Assembly: GCA_964415525.1 (NCBI GenBank)
Contig: CAYQAS010000001.1
Location: forward strand, 1 to 64,000
Direction of reading: 5' to 3'
Origin: CAZPUI01 sp964415525
GTDB lineage: Bacteria > Acidobacteriota > Holophagae > Holophagales > Holophagaceae
DNA: 64,000 bases
Shown here: in pieces, positions 51,734-59,944 of the stretch
Layout of the letters: the number at the start of each line of letters is the position of its first letter
Position numbering within the stretch: the first letter of the stretch is position 1
Translations under genes and position numbers: made by a program
Notes under the pieces: model-generated
What the model saw: the letters and a program-made list of their open reading frames with translations, nothing else
What the model was told of the DNA's origin: nothing
The model's database searches: none

Positions 51734-54700
51734 ATGCCCTTGAAACCGCCCTTCCAGCTGGTCGACCTGATGGATCCCGAGGGGATCCAGCCCCTCCTGG
51801 ACATCCACGGGGATCTCCTGGGCATGACCCTGGCGCTCCTGGATCTGGAAGGTGATGTGTTTGCGGGTCGCGTTGCCGCGGAGCCGCCCGCCTGGGTGCA
51901 CCCCTGCCCGGTTCATGCCGGAGGTCACCGGATCGGCACCCTCACCGCCTGCCTGAAGGCCACCGCCATCGGCACTCCACCCTCTCCAGAGGCGGTCCTG
52001 GCCAGCCTGGCGCAGATCCTGGGGGAAATCGGAGAGCTGAAAGCCCAGGTGTTGCGGGAGAAGAAGGCCCGGCGCCGCACGGGGGAAGTCCTCCGAGCCA
52101 CGGAGACCCGTTTCAGCACCCTCGTGGAGCAGATGAGCGAGGGCCTGATCGTGGTGGACCTCGAGGGTCGGGTCACCTTCACCAACCCCCACCTCGAACA
52201 CCTGCTCGGTTACAGCCAAGCGATGCTTGTGGGCCGCCCCCTCACCACCATCCTGGTGGAGGAGGACCGCCCACGCTTCCTCCAGAGACTGGAGCGCCGC
52301 CGCCGGGGCCTCTCCGACACCTATGAACTCACGTTCCTCGCACGAGACGGTCGGCTCATCCCCTGTGCCCTCTCAGGCACCCCCCTACGGGACGCCTCGG
52401 GAGTCGTGGTGGCCGCCTTCGCCATACTTACGGACATTTCCGAACGTCGACGCACCATGGAGGCCCTGCGCCACAGCGAGGCGGAGTTCCGCAGCGTCTT
52501 CGAGAACATGCAGGACGTGTTCTACCGTACCGATCCGGAAGGCCGAATCCTGATGGTGAGCCCCTCCGGCCTGCGACTGCTGGGGCACGCCTCGGAGCAG
52601 GAAGTGCTCGGCAAGTCCGTGGCGGAGCTCTGGTGGAAGGTACCGGAAGACCGCCAGCGCCTGTTGGAGGCACTCCAGACCCACGGGGATGTCTGGAACT
52701 ATGAAGTCACGTTGCACCGAACAGACGGCACGCCGGTGGTGGTCTCCACCAACAGCCACTTCTATTACGACAACCACGGAAAGTTTCTCGGCGTCGAGGG
52801 CGTTTTCTTCGACATCACGGAGCAGAAGCGTGCCCAGCAGGCCCTCCAGCGTTCCGAGGCAGCCTATCGGCGGCTCGTAAATCAGGTCCACGACATCATC
52901 TATGCCTACCAGCCCGACGGCACCGTCTCCTTCGCCAGCGACCGAGTACGAATGCTGGGCTACGAACCAGAGGAGGTGACGGGGTCGCCCCTCCTCGCCT
53001 TCGTCCACCCCGAAGACCGCCAACCCGCCATGGAGGTGCTTCGGAAGGCCATCGTGGAAGGCCAACCTGGGTGCATCGAATGTCGGATCCAGCGCAAGGA
53101 CGGCTCGTACGAGTGGGTCGAGGAGCAGAGCGAACCGTTCTTTCAGGACGGCAGGGTGGTGGAGGTCCACGGCGTCATCCGGATCGTCACCGCCCGCCGA
53201 AAGGCCGAAGAGGCCCTTCGGCGAAGCGAACACCGCTACCGCACGCTCCTGGAAGCCCAGGGCGAGGGCGTGGCCTATGTGGATGATCAGGAGGCCTTCG
53301 TCTTCGTGAACCCCGCGGCGGAAACCATCTTCGGCATGCCCCAGGGCGGCCTCGTGGGAATGAACCTCTCGGACTTCACCACGCCTTTCGAATTCCAACG
53401 GGTGCGCGAACAGAGCGTCCTCCGGAGCCAAGGACTGAAGAGCACCTACGAACTCCAGATCTGCCGACCGGACGGCGAGCTGCGCACCCTCCTGGTCACC
53501 GCCACCCCGCACGCCAGCTTCGATGACCAAGGCGCCGGGGTGCTGGGAATCTTCCGCGACATCACGGACTGGCGCGAGACCGAAGCCAACCTGCGGCGAC
53601 TCTCGTCCGCCATCACCCAGGCCTCCGACGCCATTCTCATTGCGGATCTGGAGGGCATCATCCAGTACGCGAATCCCGCCGCAGAGGACCTCACCGGCCA
53701 TCGCGAGGGTGGACTGGTGGGGACCGGATTGCGCAAGCTCGCCCTCGACAGCGAGGGTGGCACGACCACCGAGGACATCTGGCGGAAGGTGCGCCACGGC
53801 GATACCTGGAGCGGGCGAATGAGCCTCCAGCGGCTGGATGGCACCCACCGGGCGACCCTCACCACCCTCTCCCCGGTGCGGGACGAGCACGGCACCATCC
53901 AGCACGTCATCACCGACAGTCGGGATGTGACTCGGGAGCAGGAGCTGGAGGCCCAGTTGCGCCACTCTCAGCGCCTGGAGGCCATCGGCGTGCTCGCCGG
54001 GGGCATCGCCCACGACTTCAACAACATCCTCACTCCCATCCTGGGCTACGCGGAATTGGCCCAGCTTCACCTGGAGAAGGAGCCCCGGATTCAGGAATAC
54101 ATCGGGGAGATCCTGTCCGCCGGACGCCGTGCCGCAGCCCTGGTGGAACAGATCCTCACATTCAGCCGCCAGGGGGAGCAGGACCGCTGCCCTGTGCGCC
54201 TGGTGAGCGTGGTGAAGGAGGCCCTCAAGCTCCTGCGCGCCGCCCTGCCCAGCACCATCACCATCGACACGGACCTCAGCGAGGAGGCCGGTTCGGTGCT
54301 GGCGGACCCCGGCCAGCTCCACCAGGTCGTCGTGAACCTCTGCACCAACGCCTTCCATGCGATGCGGGAGAACGGGGGCGTGCTTCACATCGACCTGCGA
54401 GAGGTCTGTCTCCTGGAGAACCGCACCGTGCATGGCACGATACTGACCTCCGGAACCTACCTCCGACTCGTGATTTCCGATACCGGTTGCGGCATGGACG
54501 AGGACACCCGGAAGCGGGCCTTCCTGCCCTTCTTCACCACAAAGAAGGTAGGTGAAGGCACGGGACTCGGCCTCTCCATCGTCCACGGCATCATCACCGG
54601 CCTCGGCGGCGCCATCGATCTGGAGAGCGAGCCCGGACAGGGCGCCACCTTCATCCTGCTGCTGCCCACCCATCAAACGGAACCCCGGGAAGCCCCCCGC

Positions 54701-55105
54701 AAGCCCATGTCCCTGCCCCACGGCCAGGAACGGATCCTTGTCGTGGACGACGAGATCATGGTGGGCGCCATGCTGCGGGACATGCTCTCGGAGCTGGGCT
54801 ACCAGGTGGCAGTGCTCGACTCGGCGGTGGACGCGCTCCAGACCCTGCGGCTTGCACCGGAACACTGGGATCTCATCATCAGCGACATGACCATGCCGGA
54901 GATGACGGGGCTCGAACTCGCCCAGCGGATGAAGGAGCATGGGATCAACAGGCCTGTGATCCTGATGACCGGCTATAGCGAAGGCCTGACGGACCAGCTC
55001 GCCACAGGCCTCGGATTGGCGGCCGTGCTCCGCAAGCCGGTGCCCCTGCCCTCCCTGACTCGGCTCATCCGCGAAACCCTGGACCGCGCCGCAACGGAAG
55101 CCTGA
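51734..55105 (+). CDS. hybrid histidine kinase with PocR-like, five PAS and receiver domains
   Basis: This 1123-residue protein has no membrane helix. It begins with a PocR-like sensory region (about 1-85; LQLVDLMDPEG-like start, here FQLVDLMDPEG). Five PAS domains follow (starting near residues 130, 255, 375, 500 and 625), with PAC motifs such as ITDWRETE. HisKA has H760 in GIAHDFNN, HATPase has DTGCGMD and GTGLGLSIV, and the receiver has D1051 in SDMTMPEMTG. It probably integrates redox, ligand or light-type signals in the cytoplasm. Stops of this and the next gene abut (TGATCA). Confidence 0.94.
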   Translation: MPLKPPFQLVDLMDPEGIQPLLDIHGDLLGMTLALLDLEGDVFAGRVAAEPPAWVHPCPVHAGGHRIGTLTACLKATAIGTPPSPEAVLASLAQILGEIGELKAQVLREKKARRRTGEVLRATETRFSTLVEQMSEGLIVVDLEGRVTFTNPHLEHLLGYSQAMLVGRPLTTILVEEDRPRFLQRLERRRRGLSDTYELTFLARDGRLIPCALSGTPLRDASGVVVAAFAILTDISERRRTMEALRHSEAEFRSVFENMQDVFYRTDPEGRILMVSPSGLRLLGHASEQEVLGKSVAELWWKVPEDRQRLLEALQTHGDVWNYEVTLHRTDGTPVVVSTNSHFYYDNHGKFLGVEGVFFDITEQKRAQQALQRSEAAYRRLVNQVHDIIYAYQPDGTVSFASDRVRMLGYEPEEVTGSPLLAFVHPEDRQPAMEVLRKAIVEGQPGCIECRIQRKDGSYEWVEEQSEPFFQDGRVVEVHGVIRIVTARRKAEEALRRSEHRYRTLLEAQGEGVAYVDDQEAFVFVNPAAETIFGMPQGGLVGMNLSDFTTPFEFQRVREQSVLRSQGLKSTYELQICRPDGELRTLLVTATPHASFDDQGAGVLGIFRDITDWRETEANLRRLSSAITQASDAILIADLEGIIQYANPAAEDLTGHREGGLVGTGLRKLALDSEGGTTTEDIWRKVRHGDTWSGRMSLQRLDGTHRATLTTLSPVRDEHGTIQHVITDSRDVTREQELEAQLRHSQRLEAIGVLAGGIAHDFNNILTPILGYAELAQLHLEKEPRIQEYIGEILSAGRRAAALVEQILTFSRQGEQDRCPVRLVSVVKEALKLLRAALPSTITIDTDLSEEAGSVLADPGQLHQVVVNLCTNAFHAMRENGGVLHIDLREVCLLENRTVHGTILTSGTYLRLVISDTGCGMDEDTRKRAFLPFFTTKKVGEGTGLGLSIVHGIITGLGGAIDLESEPGQGATFILLLPTHQTEPREAPRKPMSLPHGQERILVVDDEIMVGAMLRDMLSELGYQVAVLDSAVDALQTLRLAPEHWDLIISDMTMPEMTGLELAQRMKEHGINRPVILMTGYSEGLTDQLATGLGLAAVLRKPVPLPSLTRLIRETLDRAATEA

Positions 55106-55891
55106 TCAGCCCCGCAACCCCTTCCAGGCCAGGGATGCGGACACCACGAGCAATAGCGCGGCAAAGAGCTTGCGCAGCTGAGGTCCGCGCAAACCCGTGG
55201 CCAGACGCGCGCCCACCAGAGTGCCCAGCACGAATCCAAGAGCGATCCCCATCAAGATTCCCCAGGGCAATCCACCCTGGGTTCGGGCGTAGATCCACAC
55301 GGCGGGGAGTCCCAGCGGCAGCAGCAGCAGGGCGAGGCTGGCGAGCTGCGCCTCGTGCTGGCGCATGGCCAGAAAGGCGCCCATGAGGGGAATCAGCACG
55401 AGCCCACCGCCAATGCCAAGGAGACCGGAAAGCGCGCCACCCGCAAGCCCGATGGCCACCGCACGCAGACGGAAGGCCGGTATCTCCAATACGTCGCCCG
55501 CTCCCCCATCCGACTTCGGCTTCTGAAGCAGCATCCGAACCGCGACCACCGCCAGGAATCCCGCGAAGATCATCCGCAGCCCGGGCCCTGGCAGGTGGTT
55601 GGCGGCCAGTGCCCCCGCCAGCACGCCCGGCACGAAACCCGCCGCCATGGGCGCCACGACATCCCACCGCAGCGGCACGCCCTGTCGCCGGTAGTGCAGC
55701 ACCGCCGCCAGATTGATGGGGAGCAACAGCACCGCCAGGCTTATGCCCTGGGCCCGGTGCTGATCCACGGACAGAAGGAGGGAAAGCAGGGGCACGAGGA
55801 CGACTCCGCCCCCGATGCCGAAGAGCCCCGCCAGCGTCCCGCCCGCCAAACCCGCAAGCCCGCTGAAGATACCCATCCAGACCGGATCCAC
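55106..55891 (-). CDS. TauE/SafE-family sulfite or organo-anion exporter-like protein
   Basis: This 261-residue protein has eight membrane helices in two related halves, each starting with a glycine-rich LAGLFGIGGGVVLVPLL and SGLLGIGGGLVLIPLM motif. That is typical of TauE/SafE carriers for sulfite, sulfoacetate or similar anions. I chose the GTG at 55891 because GGAGG is 5 bases ahead; an ATG at 55876 is an alternative. Its substrate is open; no sulfur gene is adjacent. Confidence 0.88.
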   Translation of the reverse strand: MDPVWMGIFSGLAGLAGGTLAGLFGIGGGVVLVPLLSLLLSVDQHRAQGISLAVLLLPINLAAVLHYRRQGVPLRWDVVAPMAAGFVPGVLAGALAANHLPGPGLRMIFAGFLAVVAVRMLLQKPKSDGGAGDVLEIPAFRLRAVAIGLAGGALSGLLGIGGGLVLIPLMGAFLAMRQHEAQLASLALLLLPLGLPAVWIYARTQGGLPWGILMGIALGFVLGTLVGARLATGLRGPQLRKLFAALLLVVSASLAWKGLRG

Positions 55892-56107
55892 GACCACCTC
55901 CGGCCTCCAGGGTAGCCGGTGGACCGCAGGGGTCCGCATGCCGGGAAAAGCGGAACGCGACCGCGGATTCCAGGCCTCCAATACAAACAGGAGACACCTG
56001 TGCCATCCCATGAACCCAGGCCCCAATTCAGGCCACCGGCCCTCCGCGCCTGAACCCGGCCCCCCGACCCCTATCCCATGTTCCAATGAGGGTTCCTGGA
56101 TGGATGC

Positions 56108-56884
56108 ATGAAGGTTCCTTTCAACGATGACCTGATTCTCGACAGCCGACGGGCCGTGTTTCTCCCGAAACAGGGCACGCTGGTGCTGGCGGATTTCTTC
56201 CTCGGCCTCGGGGCGTCCCGGCGCAAGCGCCCGGATCTGCTGCCCTCCAGCCAGCACAACGACCTCTGGGAGCGGCTCCTGGGGCTCCTGGAGGACTACC
56301 GTCCCGAACGGGTCGCTCTCCTCGGCGACATCAAGCCCAATCAGGGCAACCTGGATTCGGAGGAGGCAGAAGAACTGCGCATGCTCTTCCGCAAGCTCAA
56401 GGGCCAGGGACGCAAGGTGATCCAGGTGGTCGGGCACCCCGAACGGACGTACGGCCCCTCCATGGAACACACCGGCGTCGAGCCGGTGGAGACCGCCCGG
56501 GTGGGCATGTATTCGCTCATGCACCGCCGCCGGATCTTCGTCTACCCCCGCCACGACCCGCCCCAGGGGCTCTGGATCAACGGCGGCGTGCACCCGCTCT
56601 TCTGCGTGCCGAGCCAAATGCCGGACGGCCAGCCAGATGCCGTGCGCTTTCCCGCATTCCTCTACACGGGGTTCGCACTGGTGATGCCGCCCTTCGTCTC
56701 CTACGCCCAGGGTTGGGAAGTGATGCAGCCGGAGCGCCTTCCGCGCCAGGCCCGGGCGTGGAAGGTCGTCGGGGACGCCCAGCTCACCCCCCTGGATCTG
56801 CCGAACCTCCAGCCCCCCCCAGAGCATCTCCGGAACCTCAAACGCGTGCCGCCACGCCGCAAACGCGAGGGCGAGGACGAATAG
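56108..56884 (+). CDS. PdeM-like metallophosphoesterase-fold protein with altered metal site
   Basis: This 258-residue protein aligns with the PdeM/calcineurin-like fold: VLADFFLGLGASRRKRPDLL where active members have DLHLG, then LLGDIK and VVGHPERTYG where they have GNHD, and a C-terminal HPLFCVPS and ALVMPPFVSY block. D29 and D74 remain, but the first His and the Asn of GNH are changed. It may bind metal weakly or not at all. The last ~25 residues are basic-acidic and probably disordered. It is followed by a terminator hairpin. Confidence 0.7.
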   Translation: MKVPFNDDLILDSRRAVFLPKQGTLVLADFFLGLGASRRKRPDLLPSSQHNDLWERLLGLLEDYRPERVALLGDIKPNQGNLDSEEAEELRMLFRKLKGQGRKVIQVVGHPERTYGPSMEHTGVEPVETARVGMYSLMHRRRIFVYPRHDPPQGLWINGGVHPLFCVPSQMPDGQPDAVRFPAFLYTGFALVMPPFVSYAQGWEVMQPERLPRQARAWKVVGDAQLTPLDLPNLQPPPEHLRNLKRVPPRRKREGEDE

Positions 56885-56897
56885 GGGCGAGACAGGA

Positions 56898-56920
56898 AAC
56901 GGCGCCGTCAGGCGCCGTTC
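56898..56920 (+). terminator. hairpin terminator after PdeM-like gene
   Basis: AACGGCGCC and GGCGCCGTT pair perfectly around GTCA and are followed by CCTCTG. It may serve both this gene and the convergent DUF4388 gene. Confidence 0.75.
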
Positions 56921-56950
56921 CTCTGTCAGTGGCCCTCCTGGCGGAAGCCG

Positions 56951-58408
56951 CTACCCGCCGAACAGGTTCTTGAAGCGGCCCAGGAAGCCGGTCTGGGAAG
57001 ACTCCGATTCGATGGGAATCTCCAGGCGGGGATCCACATCAGGGGCGATGGGCACCGAGGGATCCAGATCGAGAGCCCGCTTGAAGCAGGCGTGGGCGTT
57101 GGCCTTGAAACCCTTTCTGGAGTAGAGCTCACCCATCAGCGCCCAGGGTTCGGCACTGTTGGGCTTGATGCGGGACGCGGCCTGGAGCCCCTCGATGGCC
57201 CGGGTGGACCAGGCGGGATTCGTCATGCGCAGCTTGCCCAGCAGGAGCCAGGGCTCGAAGGCGCTCTCCTCGTCCGGATTGAGCTGCACGGACTGCTCCA
57301 GCATCCGAACCGCCTCCACCGTGCGCTCCTGAAGGAGGAATGCCTTCGCCTTCTGGAAGGCCCGCTTGGCCCTCGCCTGGCTCATGGCCTTGTCGTCCTC
57401 CGGTTCGGGTACGGGTTCCAGGACGGGCTGCAGGGAGGGCATCCGCTGCGCGGGGATCATGGGCGACGAATCCTCCAGGAGGATCTCGATCACCGGTTCG
57501 GGTTCAGGCTCAGGCTCAGGCAGCGGGGGATGCTCCACCACAGGCGTGATTGGGGAAGGGGATGGCAGCGGCTCCGGCGCGACAGGCGGGGGCACGTGCA
57601 CCGGCGGGGGCGGCTGGAAGGCGGACGGCGGCTTCGGAATCAGCCGGTGGATCTTCGGAGCCTCGCCCTGGGTGAGATCGATGGCGCCTAGGGCCCACAG
57701 GGTCACCAGCAGGAGCGAGGCACTGCCTTCATCCAGCCCGGTGATGGACATGAAAGTTTGATACCCAATGGGCTCGACTCCCAGGAAGGAGAGCGCGAAG
57801 GCCGACTGCGGGTCCAGGGGCAGATCCGAGACCCGCTCCAGCAGGTCCCTGCGGGAGGTCCAGCGCCAGGCGGACTCGGCGTAGAGCAGGTCCACCAGGT
57901 CCGACAGGCTTTGCATCTGACGGAAGGTGTTCCACACGAAGAGCCGGTGGTTGATGCGGAATTGGAGATCCTCGGCGAGATCGGCGCCGATCACGGTGGG
58001 ATTCCAGGTGGCCTTGAGCACCGGATGCTCGACGGCATGGATGAGAATCTGCTCCTGGAGGGAGGCGAGATGGAACTCCCGCTCCTTCGTGGTCATGAGC
58101 CCCCACTGGACGACCCTGTCCCCGAGGCGACCCGATTCGCCGGAGGAGAGCAGGTCATTGAGGGTGGGATAGTCGAGAATTCCCTGACGGAGCAAGTAGT
58201 TGCCGAACTGCTCCCCGGCCACGTCACTCTGGAGGAAGACGAGGTTGCCGTCCTGCCAGTAGAGGCGTCGACATCCGTCGTTCTGCTCAAGCACGAGTTC
58301 GCCCTGTGCGCTGTCCTGGTGCAGGCTGCCCATAATGGCTGGGAGAACCTGGGGAACCCCGTCTCGCGTCACACGACCTCCATCCCGGAAAGAGCTATCA
58401 ACATACAT
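56951..58408 (-). CDS. DUF4388 and TPR protein with Pro/Glu-rich linker
   Basis: This 485-residue protein has an N-terminal DUF4388 domain (about residues 1-125; LYWQDGNLVFLQSDVAGEQF, then a GLMTTKERE block). A middle region follows to ~255, then a linker (about 265-335) of repeated Pro and Glu-Pro. The C-terminal TPR part (about 345-460; FQKAKAFLLQERTVEAVRML, ACFKRALDLDP) completes it. DUF4388 is found in signalling and gliding-type proteins, often as a regulator module; the function is unproven. No signal peptide. It is divergent from rnc with 72 bases between starts. Confidence 0.85.
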   Translation of the reverse strand: MYVDSSFRDGGRVTRDGVPQVLPAIMGSLHQDSAQGELVLEQNDGCRRLYWQDGNLVFLQSDVAGEQFGNYLLRQGILDYPTLNDLLSSGESGRLGDRVVQWGLMTTKEREFHLASLQEQILIHAVEHPVLKATWNPTVIGADLAEDLQFRINHRLFVWNTFRQMQSLSDLVDLLYAESAWRWTSRRDLLERVSDLPLDPQSAFALSFLGVEPIGYQTFMSITGLDEGSASLLLVTLWALGAIDLTQGEAPKIHRLIPKPPSAFQPPPPVHVPPPVAPEPLPSPSPITPVVEHPPLPEPEPEPEPVIEILLEDSSPMIPAQRMPSLQPVLEPVPEPEDDKAMSQARAKRAFQKAKAFLLQERTVEAVRMLEQSVQLNPDEESAFEPWLLLGKLRMTNPAWSTRAIEGLQAASRIKPNSAEPWALMGELYSRKGFKANAHACFKRALDLDPSVPIAPDVDPRLEIPIESESSQTGFLGRFKNLFGG

Positions 58409-58480
58409 CTGCCGCGCCTTCTTGCCCTGGGATTTCTGATTTTCCCCTGACGTCGTAGCCGTTCATTCTAGGAGCACTCC

Positions 58481-59164
58481 ATGGCCTCCCCCTCCATGGT
58501 CGCCGATCGCCTCGGATACCGATTCCAACGCCCCGAACTGTTGGTCGAGGCGCTCACGCCGCCCTCCTCTGGGCTCCCCGTCAACCATCAGCGTCTGGAA
58601 TATTTGGGGGATGCCCTGCTCCACGCGGCCATGGGGCTGCTCATCTTTCGCCTCAAGCCTGAGTGGAAGGAAGGGCCCATGTCCAAGCTGCGGAGCATGC
58701 TCGTGAACGTGGACAGTCTCAAGGCTTGGGCCGAGGACCTGGGGGTTGAACTGGTCAAGGGGCCCCGCTCCCCCCGGAAGCCCACGGCCGTGGGCGCCCA
58801 GAAGCCCCTCTCGGACGCCATGGAGGCCGTCCTCGCGGCGGTGCACGAGGATGCCGTGGCCCAGGGGCGAGATGGCTTCGTCACCGTCTTCGACCTCGTG
58901 GCCGCGCGTTTCGGAGAAGGTGTCAGGAAGGCCCAACTGGGCATCTGGGAGACCCAGGATCCCAAGACCACGCTCCAGGAGCGGGCTGCAGCCCTGGGCC
59001 TGCCCGCCCCGGTCTATGAATTAATAGGCCAGTCCGGCCCCGACCACCAGCCCGTCTTCCATGTGCGGGTGAAGGTCGGTCCTCAGGAGGCCGAGGCGAG
59101 CGGACAGGCCGTCAAGCGCGCCCAGGCAGAAGCGGCAGCGGCCCTCCTCACGCGACTGGCCTGA
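58481..59164 (+). CDS. rnc: ribonuclease III
   Basis: This 227-residue enzyme cuts double-stranded RNA. The RNase III signature reads HQRLEYLGDALLHAA with E40 and D44, and the second acidic pair is D112/E115 in SDAMEAVLAAVHEDA; all four metal-binding acids are kept. A double-strand RNA binding domain follows (about 158-227; PKTTLQERAAALGLPAPVYE, AEAAAALLTRL). AGGAG lies 6 bases before the ATG. It leads a same-strand run of six genes. Confidence 0.92.
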   Translation: MASPSMVADRLGYRFQRPELLVEALTPPSSGLPVNHQRLEYLGDALLHAAMGLLIFRLKPEWKEGPMSKLRSMLVNVDSLKAWAEDLGVELVKGPRSPRKPTAVGAQKPLSDAMEAVLAAVHEDAVAQGRDGFVTVFDLVAARFGEGVRKAQLGIWETQDPKTTLQERAAALGLPAPVYELIGQSGPDHQPVFHVRVKVGPQEAEASGQAVKRAQAEAAAALLTRLA

Positions 59165-59225
59165 CACAGGAAGCCCCGCATGGGTTAACATTCCAGGAGT
59201 TGCGACTCTCTCCCGGAGCCCCTGC

Positions 59226-59936
59226 GTGAAGGTCCTCCCCACCCTCCAGATCCGGCAAGGGCGTTCTTGGACGCAGGACCCGGGTGCGTCGGATGCGGAC
59301 CCCAGGGAGCAACTGGCGGAACTCCTGGAACAGGGCTTTCAGCGCATCGCCTTCGTGGATGTGGACGCCGCCAAGGGCACGGGTAACAACCGGGATCTGA
59401 TCGCCAGCCTGATGCGGACCTGCCGGGTGACCTCACCTCGCGTCTGCATCCAGGTCGGGGGTGGCATCCGCGGCTCCGACATCGTCCAGTTCTACCTGGA
59501 CCAGGGCGCCACTTGGCTCCTCCTGGGAACCGTCCTTCACCGCTCCCCCATGGCAGTGGACCAGTTATTGGCCCGCTTCCACGAGCACCTGACTGCCACC
59601 ATCGATGTGCGCGCGGGGTCGGTGCGGTCCTATGGACGAGAACAGGCCGTGCCCCATTCAGTGGCGGAGGTGGCTCGCCAGATCCGGGCCCTCAATTTCC
59701 GCCGAATCCTCTTCGTGGATGTCCCCAGCGGCGACGGGGCCACCCCGGATTTCGATTCGGCCCGGGAGATCTTGGAGCACGCCCGCCTGCCCCTCCTGAT
59801 GTGGAGCGCCTTCCGGAACACGGACGACCTGGCGCGGGCCGCGGCCCTCCCCGGATTGCAGGGTGCCCAGATCGACGCCGCCTTCGCCCTCGAACACGCC
59901 GAGGCGCTGAAGGTTCACGCCTCTCCCTGCTCATAG
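59226..59936 (+). CDS. HisA-like TIM-barrel protein without the first catalytic Asp
   Basis: This 236-residue protein resembles HisA (ProFAR isomerase, histidine step 4) across its length: VDVDAAKG, QVGGGIRGSD, LLLGTVLHRS and TIDVRAG. HisA uses Asp8 and Asp127 as general acid/base. Position 8 is Gln here (VLPTLQIRQG) while D127 remains. No histidine gene is nearby. It is either a diverged paralogue with a new substrate or a non-catalytic protein. The GTG start has GGAG 7 bases ahead. Confidence 0.72.
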   Translation: MKVLPTLQIRQGRSWTQDPGASDADPREQLAELLEQGFQRIAFVDVDAAKGTGNNRDLIASLMRTCRVTSPRVCIQVGGGIRGSDIVQFYLDQGATWLLLGTVLHRSPMAVDQLLARFHEHLTATIDVRAGSVRSYGREQAVPHSVAEVARQIRALNFRRILFVDVPSGDGATPDFDSAREILEHARLPLLMWSAFRNTDDLARAAALPGLQGAQIDAAFALEHAEALKVHASPCS

Positions 59937-59944
59937 GGTCCGAC

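Noticed and set aside
59513..59944. N-terminal extension of the helical-repeat protein
   Set aside because: It overlaps the HisA-like gene in another frame; the ATG at 59945 fits right after its stop.
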